12,851 bases of DNA from Burkholderiales bacterium (GTDB lineage Bacteria > Pseudomonadota > Gammaproteobacteria > Burkholderiales > Burkholderiaceae_B): the NCBI GenBank assembly GCA_005788065.1, contig SXZD01000214.1, positions 1 to 12,851 of the forward strand, read 5' to 3'. The position numbers and the translations under genes were made by a program. This document shows positions 6,589 to 12,617 of the stretch, one piece after another. Position 1 is the first letter of the stretch. Each line of letters starts with the position of its first letter. Under the pieces are notes generated by a model. The model did not search any database, was not told the DNA's origin, and worked only from the letters and a program-made list of their open reading frames with translations.

Positions 6589-8315
6589 GTTTGAGCAGAC
6601 GCGAGTTTCTGCATGTCATGGCCATGGCCACCGCAGCAGGTTTGACCTGGAGCGACGATCTTCACGCCGCTCGCCGCAAGGCAGAAGATCTGTACGACGC
6701 ACCGCGTTTCGGGCAGGTACATTTGCTGCATTTCACCGATTGCCACGCTCAGTTAAACCCCATTCATTTTCGTGAACCCAATGTGAACCTCGGCTTTGGC
6801 GCACAGGCCAATCAAGTGCCCCACCGGGTAGGGCAGGCATTGCTCGCCTCGTATGGCATCAAGCCTGGTACGGCGCAGGCGCATGCATTTACGCATCTGG
6901 ACTTTGCGCGCGCAGCCGGCGTGTATGGGCCGGTCGGTGGATTTGCGCATCTGGCCACACTGGTCAAACGCATGAAAGCCTCTCGCCCCGGTGCGCTGCT
7001 GCTCGATGGTGGTGACACCTGGCAAGGCTCTGCCACTGCGCTATGGACAAAGGGGCAGGACATGGTGGATGCCTGTCTGGCCTTGGGTGTCGATGTGATG
7101 ACCGCGCATTGGGAAATGACGCTGGGTGCGCAGCGCGTCAAACAGATCGTTGAGGGCGATTTCAAGGGGCGGGTGTCGTTTCTGGCTCAGAACGTGAAGA
7201 CGCAGGACTTTGGCGATGCCGTGTTCGAGCCCTATGTCATGCGTGAAATGAACGGCGTGCCGATTGCCATCATCGGTCAGGCCTTTCCGTATACGCCGAT
7301 TGCCAATCCGCGTTATTTTGTAGCCGACTGGACCTTCGGCATACAGGAAGAAAACCTTCAGGCCACCATCAATGAGGTGCGGGGCAAAGGGGCGGTGGTG
7401 GTTGTTTTACTGTCGCACAACGGCATGGACGTAGACCTGAAACTGGCCGGTCGCGTGCGTGGACTGGACGCCATATTGGGTGGGCATACCCACGACGGCG
7501 TGCCGCAACCGGTGCCGGTGAAAAATGCGGGCGGTGGCATCACGCTGGTGACCAATGCCGGGTCTAACGGCAAGTTTCTGGGCGTGCTTGACTTTGATGT
7601 GAGTGATGGCCGCATCAGGGACTACCGCTACAAACTCATGCCGGTGTTTTCCAATCTGCTGGCAGCCGACGCAGAGATGGCCGCGCTCATTGACCGTATC
7701 CGAAAGCCTTATGAGGCGCAGTTGCGCGAGCCTCTGGCTGTGACTGATGACCTGCTGTACCGGCGCGGCAACTTTAATGGGTCGTTTGACCAACTCATTC
7801 TGGATGCGCTGATGCAGACGCAGAATGCGCAGATTGCTTTTTCACCGGGCTTCCGGTGGGGAACCAGCCTCCTGCCGGGACAGACCATCACCATGGAACA
7901 CCTCATGGACCAGACGGCCATCACCTACCCGTACACCACGGTTACGCCCATGAAGGGCGAGATGATCAAAACCATTCTGGAAGATGTGGCCGACAACCTG
8001 GTCAACCCCGACCCGTACTATCAACAGGGGGGTGACATGGTGCGCGTCGGTGGTCTGCAATATGCCATCGAACCGACAGCGGCCATGGGCAAGCGCATCT
8101 CCGATATGCGTTTGAATGGTGCACTGATTGATGCAGATAAAACCTACCGTGTGGCCGGTTGGGCCCCGGTGTCAGAACAGGCGCGGGAAGCCGGCGGCAA
8201 GCCGGTGTGGGAGGTGGTGGCTCCGTGGTTGCGCTCACAAAAGCGCATCGCGCCAGTCAAGCCCAATACGCCGCGCCTGATCGGTGTGGGGCGGAATACC
8301 GGCATTGCCGAATGA
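6585..8315 (+). CDS. soxB: Thiosulfohydrolase SoxB
   Basis: SoxB is a periplasmic dimanganese hydrolase that releases sulfate from the S-sulfonate on the SoxY carrier cysteine. This 576-residue protein is of normal length. It opens with a Tat signal (SRREFLHVMAMATAAGLTW, residues 4-22). The 5'-nucleotidase/metallophosphatase motifs appear in order: FTDCHAQL (Asp52, His54), LLLDGGDTWQGS (Asp144), AHWEMT (His175), LLSHNGMDVD (His278) and GGHTHDG (His301, His303). The SoxB-specific segment FSPGFRWGTSLLPG in the C-terminal domain separates it from true 5'-nucleotidases. The metal-site segment AHWEMT is a mild variant of the usual GHWEFT. It starts in an ATGA overlap with soxD. Its stop is 3 nt before a heptamer tandem repeat. 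No soxYZ carrier gene is in the window, so its substrate protein must come from elsewhere. Confidence 0.95.
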   Translation: MSLSRREFLHVMAMATAAGLTWSDDLHAARRKAEDLYDAPRFGQVHLLHFTDCHAQLNPIHFREPNVNLGFGAQANQVPHRVGQALLASYGIKPGTAQAHAFTHLDFARAAGVYGPVGGFAHLATLVKRMKASRPGALLLDGGDTWQGSATALWTKGQDMVDACLALGVDVMTAHWEMTLGAQRVKQIVEGDFKGRVSFLAQNVKTQDFGDAVFEPYVMREMNGVPIAIIGQAFPYTPIANPRYFVADWTFGIQEENLQATINEVRGKGAVVVVLLSHNGMDVDLKLAGRVRGLDAILGGHTHDGVPQPVPVKNAGGGITLVTNAGSNGKFLGVLDFDVSDGRIRDYRYKLMPVFSNLLAADAEMAALIDRIRKPYEAQLREPLAVTDDLLYRRGNFNGSFDQLILDALMQTQNAQIAFSPGFRWGTSLLPGQTITMEHLMDQTAITYPYTTVTPMKGEMIKTILEDVADNLVNPDPYYQQGGDMVRVGGLQYAIEPTAAMGKRISDMRLNGALIDADKTYRVAGWAPVSEQAREAGGKPVWEVVAPWLRSQKRIAPVKPNTPRLIGVGRNTGIAE

Positions 8316-8318
8316 ACA

Positions 8319-8339
8319 GTGACGAGTGACGAGTGACGA
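8319..8339 (+). repeat. Heptanucleotide tandem repeat, 3 copies
   Basis: GTGACGA occurs three times in perfect tandem at 8319-8325, 8326-8332 and 8333-8339, followed by a partial unit (GT) and then C. It fills the space between the soxB stop and the ribosome binding site of the small cytochrome. Heptamer microsatellites are prone to copy-number change. Here a change would lengthen or shorten the leader without touching either gene. GTG codons inside the repeat are in frame with the cytochrome, so automatic callers may start that gene wrongly within it. Confidence 0.85.
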
Positions 8340-8361
8340 GTCATTTCGCAAGGAGCTGATG

Positions 8362-8676
8362 ATGCATGCTGGCAAGAATGGTGTGAAGATTTTGGCAGGT
8401 TTGCTGATTTGTGTGCCCGGGTTTGTGCAGGCCACTGACCTGACAGCAACCCGAAAACTGCATGATGAAAAGTGCGTGGCCTGCCATGAGCAAAAATCAG
8501 CGTTTGGCGACCCGGATGCCATTTACAGGCGCAGCGACAGCACGGTCAAAAGCTATCAGCGTCTGAAGACCATGGTGTCGCTGTGTAATTCGGAGTTGAG
8601 GCTGGATCTGTTTCCGGAAGATGAACAGGATTTGGTGGTATTTTTGAACGAAACGTACTACCGTTTGAAAAAATGA
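8362..8676 (+). CDS. Small exported c-type cytochrome
   Basis: The 104-residue product has a signal peptide (residues 1-24, with hydrophobic core VKILAGLLICVPGF and likely cleavage after VQA) and one covalent haem site, CVACH (Cys38, Cys41, His42). A C-terminal helix pattern, LFPEDEQDLVVFLNETYYRLKK, is shared with a family of short monohaem class I-like cytochromes. An axial Met is probably the one in KTMVSLCNSE, but this is not certain. AGGAG at 8351-8355 lies 6 nt before the ATG at 8362; an ATG at 8359 is only 3 nt from it and is the alternative. A GTG at 8326 lies in the heptamer repeat and is rejected as start. Following soxCDB, it is a plausible periplasmic electron acceptor for SoxCD (inference). 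It does not look like SoxX or SoxA. Confidence 0.82.
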   Translation: MHAGKNGVKILAGLLICVPGFVQATDLTATRKLHDEKCVACHEQKSAFGDPDAIYRRSDSTVKSYQRLKTMVSLCNSELRLDLFPEDEQDLVVFLNETYYRLKK

Positions 8677-8721
8677 CAGGCTTGAGCCTCGTTAAGATAC
8701 ACGTGTGAGACAGAGAAATTC

Positions 8722-9108
8722 ATGGGAATGCTTTCAACGGTAAAAGCGTGGGCCAAGCGTATCAAGCGCGATGCTGTCACGCTGTGGTTCGCACGGCGTC
8801 ATCCCGATACCCCCGTGTTGCCCAAGGTCTTGTGCATTGTCACTGTGGCATATGCCTTGAGTCCGATTGATCTCATTCCCGATTTCATTCCTGTTCTTGG
8901 CTATCTGGATGAGGCCATTCTCCTGCCGGCACTGATCTGGCTGACTGTGCGGCTGCTGCCGGTGCACGTCCTGACCCAATGCCGCCAACAGGCTGAGGAA
9001 TGGATGGCACAGAACAAAGCGCGATTGCGCAGCGTGGTGGGCGGCATTGCTATCGTTCTGATCTGGCTTGGTTTGATGTACTGGGCCTGGGTTACATGGG
9101 CTGCTTGA
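8722..9108 (+). CDS. DUF1232 / YkvA-family membrane protein
   Basis: A 128-residue inner-membrane protein with the DUF1232 signature. The segment VTVAYALSPIDLIPDFIPVLGYLDEAILLPALIWLTVRLLP (about residues 41-80) contains the family's defining SPIDLIPDFIPVLGYLDE. A cytoplasmic, basic N-terminus precedes it, and a final transmembrane helix (VVGGIAIVLIWLGLMYWAWV) ends the protein. No biochemical function is established for the family. The start at 8722 has only a weak purine stretch (AGAGA) upstream; an ATG at 8728 is an alternative. It lies 45 nt after the small cytochrome on the same strand, so it may be read through from the sox operon or have its own promoter. It converges with the TonB-dependent receptor. 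Confidence 0.88.
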   Translation: MGMLSTVKAWAKRIKRDAVTLWFARRHPDTPVLPKVLCIVTVAYALSPIDLIPDFIPVLGYLDEAILLPALIWLTVRLLPVHVLTQCRQQAEEWMAQNKARLRSVVGGIAIVLIWLGLMYWAWVTWAA

Positions 9109-9147
9109 GAGGCCGATGAAAAGACAGGAGAACGTGTGGTTGAAGGT

Positions 9148-9182
9148 GCAGGCCCGGACCGGGGGAGTGGTTCCGGACCTGC
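9148..9182. terminator. Strong GC hairpin between convergent genes
   Basis: GCAGGCCCGGACC (9148-9160) pairs with GGTTCCGGACCTGC (9169-9182) apart from one G-T wobble and a single-base bulge, around an 8-nt loop. It lies between the ends of the convergent DUF1232 and TonB-receptor genes, where a two-way terminator or mRNA 3'-end stabiliser is expected. It lacks a T-run on both sides, so it is not a standard intrinsic terminator. Confidence 0.4.
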
Positions 9183-9201
9183 GATGATGATTCAGATGCG
9201 C

Positions 9202-11706
9202 TTACTTTTTTGCGCCTGTTTCATCAAAGCGGTAGATCAGCGTGACTGAAAACAGGCGCGGCGCTCCGGGGGCAAAAAAAGTGGAGTGTCGTGTTTCGCG
9301 GTTCATGCCATCGTTGCCGGCAAATGCACCGTTCTCAAAACCCAGTGGCCCCAACTGCGCAGCGCTTGAATAGCGGCGGTCAAACAGGTTGCGTATGCCG
9401 GCCTGTACCGTCATCTGGCGATTGAACCGGTATTGAGTCAGCATGTTGACCACGGCAGAGCCGGCACTCTTGCCTCCTGCCAGAAAGTCTTCCCCATCGG
9501 CTTGATGCCCGCCGTTTTCGTTGCCGCGTGCAAGAGAGTTGCCGATGGCCTGCACCTGCAATGTATTGGACCATGCGGCAGTGGTTTGCCACTGCACGCC
9601 GAGCTTGATGATATGCCGGGGAATCAGCGGAATGCGCTGGCCTTTTTTGACGTCCACCACGCGGGCTGTTGCCGGCATGCCGTTGCTGTCGGTGAAATTG
9701 GCATCGCGCGCGCTGCTGTTGCTGGCTGCTACAAAGGTATCTTCGGATTCATAGGTGGCTTCCAGATAGTTGTAGTTCAACGAGGTGCGGATATCGCCCC
9801 AGCGCTGCGCCCACTCCATTTCAACGCCTTGTCTGCGCGTCTCCCCGAAATTACGGAAGAAGCCCAGATTGGGGTTCGTTCCCGATGATACGAATTGAAT
9901 ATCATCGCGATTGTTGGCCCGGAACACTTCAAGGTTGACTTCCGAGTCGCTGGTCGGTCGGCTGCGCATGCCCAACTCGACGGTGCGGGTCACCACCTGT
10001 TTCAGATAGGGGTCTCCCGCCATGGAGTTGGGCAGCCGGCATGCGCGCTCCGGATTGGCACAGCCCAGTTCAATCGAGGTGGGCGTGCGGCTGCCTTCGT
10101 TGTAGCCGGCATACCAGTTCAGGGTTTTGGTGGGAGAGAAGGTGAGGCCAACGGCAGGGTTGAAGCGCTGATAACGGTAATCTGCATTCAGCGTTTCGTC
10201 CGGATTCACGCCCGGTCCCAGTGGTTGCAAGCGATCGAAGTTTTGCAGACGTGTGCGGTTATAGCGTCCCGATGTGCTCAGATGCCAACGTCCCGCCATT
10301 GAGTACGTGTTGGTGGCATAGGCGCTGTACGTGCGGGTCTTGCCGTCCAGAACCACTGGCGCTCCATCTTCATCCAGTTCTTCTGTAAAGACGCCGACAC
10401 CTTGGGTGCTACGGTCTGGCAACAGAAAACCGAATTCGCTGGTCTGCCGGAAATGGGTGCGATTCTGATCAATCGCTGCACCCACCGTCAGTTGGTTTGT
10501 GTTGCCGCCAAGGTCTTTGAATTGCGTCAGTTGAAGTGATGCACCCGTATTGCGTTGTCGGGTGTTACTGCGTCCGTTGACGGCTGTACAACTCACCTCA
10601 GCCGACTCCAGTCGCATGTCCGGGTCGGTCATGGCGGCAGCATCCATGCAGTTGCTGGACGGGAAGGGCGCATTGTTGCGGCTCTGTCCTGCTGCATATA
10701 CACCGGTCGACTCAAGCGCCTCATCGTTAATGTCGCCATTAAACGTGCGTGTCTTGATCCGGCGATTGTAAAGATTGCCGGTCAGCACCAGCGAGTCGCT
10801 CAACTGGTGCTTGCCTTGCAGGTTAAACAGGATCGATTGGTTCTCCGTGACATCCGGTTTGGTGTAGACGCTGCTGTAGTTTTGCGCCAGTAACGTGCTT
10901 TCCTGCAGGCCGTTGCCAATCAGCCGGTTGTCAGCAGCCGCCATACTGAGCTTCAGCTCGCTGCCGTTGTTGCGATAACCGATTTTGCTGAACAATTGGT
11001 TTTGACGCGAGCGCGAGTCATCGCGCCAACCGTCTTCTGCAAATTGGTTGCCAAGTACATACCAGTCCCACCCCTGATCATTGGATCCTCCATGTTCAAG
11101 TTCCAGTGTTCGGCGGGCATGGGACCCCAGACTCAGTCGACCGACCGTGCCGGGGAAGTTGCGCCCATCCTTGGTGGTCAGAGACAACGCACCGCCCAAG
11201 GTGTTCAAGCCAAACAGCGGGTTGGATCCCGGAATCAGCGTTACCGAGGCCAGCGCCGATCGGGGAATCAGATCCCAACTGACCACATCGCCAAACGGCT
11301 GGTTTAAACGCACGCCGTCCAGATAGACAGAGATGCCCTGCGGCGTTCCCAGCAGGGGCGAGGCTGTGAAACCCCTGTAGTTGACGTCGGCCTGCAGTGG
11401 ATTGCCCTGAATCTCATTGATGTGAACCCCCCCAGCGCTGCGATTGAGAAAATCGCTGAGGTCGATGGCCTGACTGTCTTCGATGTCTTTTGCCCTGTAG
11501 CTTTCCACAGGCGCGGCCACCTCTTCTACAAAACTGTTGGTACCGGGCAGCGGGGTGGTGGAGATGATGTTCACATCACTCAGATGTGCGTCAGCGGCAA
11601 TGGCTTGAAGGCTGCCAAGCGGCAAGCCCAGCAGTGCAAGTGCAGCTGCGGCCACGCGTGTGGGTTTGAAACAAACGGACTGGAATGCAGGGGACTGGTG
11701 TCTCAT
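9202..11706 (-). CDS. TonB-dependent outer-membrane receptor
   Basis: An 834-residue TonB-dependent receptor that imports a scarce ligand (metal chelate, cofactor or similar) across the outer membrane. A signal peptide covers residues 1-38 (core RVAAAALALLGLPLG, end AIAA). A TonB-box-like stretch follows near DVNIISTTPL, then a plug domain from about 60 to 185 with ADVNYRGFTASP, GISVYLDGVRLNQPFG, VTLIPGSNPLFGLNTLGGALSLTTKDG. The rest is the 22-strand beta-barrel. The last strand, RLFSVTLIYRF, is the expected assembly signal, but it is followed by an unusual seven-residue tail, DETGAKK, instead of ending at the aromatic residue. The substrate is not evident: there are no siderophore, B12 or transporter genes beside it. 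The nearby quinoprotein dehydrogenase raises the idea of lanthanide or calcium-chelate uptake, which is speculative. An upstream dyad and weak promoter (11748-11804) probably drive it. Confidence 0.93.
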   Translation of the reverse strand: MRHQSPAFQSVCFKPTRVAAAALALLGLPLGSLQAIAADAHLSDVNIISTTPLPGTNSFVEEVAAPVESYRAKDIEDSQAIDLSDFLNRSAGGVHINEIQGNPLQADVNYRGFTASPLLGTPQGISVYLDGVRLNQPFGDVVSWDLIPRSALASVTLIPGSNPLFGLNTLGGALSLTTKDGRNFPGTVGRLSLGSHARRTLELEHGGSNDQGWDWYVLGNQFAEDGWRDDSRSRQNQLFSKIGYRNNGSELKLSMAAADNRLIGNGLQESTLLAQNYSSVYTKPDVTENQSILFNLQGKHQLSDSLVLTGNLYNRRIKTRTFNGDINDEALESTGVYAAGQSRNNAPFPSSNCMDAAAMTDPDMRLESAEVSCTAVNGRSNTRQRNTGASLQLTQFKDLGGNTNQLTVGAAIDQNRTHFRQTSEFGFLLPDRSTQGVGVFTEELDEDGAPVVLDGKTRTYSAYATNTYSMAGRWHLSTSGRYNRTRLQNFDRLQPLGPGVNPDETLNADYRYQRFNPAVGLTFSPTKTLNWYAGYNEGSRTPTSIELGCANPERACRLPNSMAGDPYLKQVVTRTVELGMRSRPTSDSEVNLEVFRANNRDDIQFVSSGTNPNLGFFRNFGETRRQGVEMEWAQRWGDIRTSLNYNYLEATYESEDTFVAASNSSARDANFTDSNGMPATARVVDVKKGQRIPLIPRHIIKLGVQWQTTAAWSNTLQVQAIGNSLARGNENGGHQADGEDFLAGGKSAGSAVVNMLTQYRFNRQMTVQAGIRNLFDRRYSSAAQLGPLGFENGAFAGNDGMNRETRHSTFFAPGAPRLFSVTLIYRFDETGAKK

Positions 11707-11747
11707 GGTTTGGTTTTCGCTGATTGTTGTTGATGTCGGCGTTGTCG

Positions 11748-11778
11748 TATCGACTCCAGGGATACACTGGTGTCGATA
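11748..11778 (-). promoter_or_regulatory. Long inverted repeat upstream of the TonB receptor, candidate operator or leader hairpin
   Basis: TATCGACTCCAG (11748-11759) and CTGGTGTCGATA (11767-11778) are inverted copies matching at 11 of 12 positions with a 7-nt loop. The near edge is 41 nt before the receptor ATG. On the minus strand a candidate promoter lies just upstream and overlapping: -35 TTGGCG (11804-11799), 17-nt spacer, -10 AGATAT (11781-11776). The dyad would then cover the transcription start. This suits a repressor site; a leader hairpin is the alternative. No Fur-box resemblance was seen. Confidence 0.5.
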
Positions 11779-11821
11779 TCTGTCCGTAGCGAAAACCGCG
11801 CCAAGCGCAGGGGTGAAAAGC

Positions 11822-11836
11822 CGGGAATTTTTCCCG
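11822..11836 (-). terminator. Rho-independent terminator after the metallopeptidase-like gene
   Basis: On the minus strand CGGGAA pairs with TTCCCG around a short AAA loop, and a TTTT tract follows after GC. It begins 8 nt beyond the stop of the HExxH gene. The position and T-tract fit an intrinsic terminator separating that gene from the TonB receptor. The T-tract is short and one dinucleotide removed from the stem. Confidence 0.5.
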
Positions 11837-11844
11837 ACGTGCGG

Positions 11845-12309
11845 TCACTGGCCCGTATCCTTTTTGATTTCGCCTGTGGTCTCGGGTGGGCACGTCATGA
11901 AGCGCAGCGAAAACCCTTCACGCCAGTCGCTGCCGTTTTCATTGAGAAAAATGTTCTGCACTTTGTAGGCTTGGGTTTCATTGGCCAGCACCGCAGGACA
12001 GCCCTCAAAGCGGGCATGTCCGCCTTGCTTGAACTGCAGAACGTGAACCATCTCATGCACGATGAAGGAGAGGGTGATGGTGTTGCGAAGATCCAGAGGT
12101 TTGCGAACATAGATTTCATAGGCCTCCGTATCGAACAGGGCGGCCATGCTGCGGCAGCGCTCGGGTTGATCAGGGCATACTTTCTCGATGAGTGTCTGCG
12201 CGGTGACCGGGATGACGGGCGGCAGATCTGCAATCGGCACACCGGGCAATTGCGAAATCCGTATCGCGGCGGCCAGCAGATCGGCCAGCAGTTCCTTCTC
12301 GATTGCCAT
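11845..12309 (-). CDS. Putative HExxH metallopeptidase-like protein (DUF6647-like)
   Basis: A 154-residue protein with a zinc-peptidase-like motif: HEMVH at residues 85-89 in SFIVHEMVHVLQFK, and a downstream Glu in NETQAYKVQ (residue 111) that could be the third metal ligand, as in gluzincins. Cysteines at 45, 52, 104 and 140 suggest disulfides. The start at 12309 is chosen because GGAG lies 7 nt upstream. The frame stays open back to an ATG at 12579 (244 residues), but that extension is low in hydrophobicity and looks non-coding. From either start no signal peptide is visible, which is odd for a cysteine-rich protein of this type. It is divergent from the quinoprotein gene and has a terminator after it. 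The DUF6647 label comes from memory of the family pattern and is tentative. Enzymatic activity is unproven. Confidence 0.65.
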   Translation of the reverse strand: MAIEKELLADLLAAAIRISQLPGVPIADLPPVIPVTAQTLIEKVCPDQPERCRSMAALFDTEAYEIYVRKPLDLRNTITLSFIVHEMVHVLQFKQGGHARFEGCPAVLANETQAYKVQNIFLNENGSDWREGFSLRFMTCPPETTGEIKKDTGQ

Positions 12310-12617
12310 GCAGGTGCTCCATGCGGGTACAACAGGACTCTCCGGAGCAAGCTCGATGCCAGCGCGAGTGTTCGTCCGCGCTGTTGGCGGTTGGCCCCGA
12401 ATGTCCCACCGCGGCGGCTTGCTGTTCAGAAATGTGACAGCTCTGCCTATTTTGACACGACGGGGCCTGTTCCATGTGTCCGCGGGTTTCTCCGCATGTT
12501 CCGAAACCCGCATGAATGCGATGGCTCGTCCTTGGCACGGTGTTTGCTCTTCACCCTGTCGGTACGCTGTATATCGCAAGCGGACACATCCAAGTTGTTA
12601 TACAAAGGGGGAGTTTC
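12310..12617. promoter_or_regulatory. Divergent intergenic region between the metallopeptidase-like gene and the quinoprotein dehydrogenase
   Basis: These 308 nt hold no gene I can support. A long minus-strand frame crosses it but shows no protein-like features. It contains a perfect 9-bp inverted repeat (GCGGGTTTC at 12482-12490, GAAACCCGC at 12503-12511), an adjoining 12-bp palindrome CGCATGAATGCG (12509-12520), and TTGT-TAT-ACAA (12595-12605) just before the ribosome binding site. A possible plus-strand promoter is TTGCTC (12544-12549), 18 nt, TGTATA (12568-12573); it is weak by eye. A GGGGGAG ribosome binding site at 12607-12613 precedes the ATG at 12618. Confidence 0.45.
12482..12511. 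repeat. 9-bp perfect inverted repeat upstream of the quinoprotein gene
   Basis: Arms GCGGGTTTC and GAAACCCGC are separated by 12 nt (tccgcatgttcc). The repeat lies about 33 nt upstream of the tentative -35 element, an activator-like position. Its right arm overlaps the palindrome CGCATGAATGCG (12509-12520). No terminator T-run follows. Confidence 0.5.

Noticed and set aside
8319..8341. CRISPR or attachment site at the GTGACGA repeats
   Set aside because: Units are 7 nt with no spacers and no nearby integrase or cas genes.
8326..8361. GTG start for the small cytochrome
   Set aside because: It lies inside the heptamer repeat and adds a charged segment in front of a normal signal peptide; AGGAG supports the ATG at 8362.
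8678..8689. Terminator after the small cytochrome (AGGCT-TG-AGCCT)
   Set aside because: The loop is too small, the stem is short, and there is no T-run.
9117..9188. Short frame of 23 codons after the DUF1232 gene
   Set aside because: It runs through the GC hairpin and ends right after it, with no homology or ribosome binding site.
12310..12579. N-terminal extension of the metallopeptidase-like gene to 12579
   Set aside because: Composition is unlike a signal peptide or domain, and a ribosome binding site supports 12309. Kept only as an alternative.
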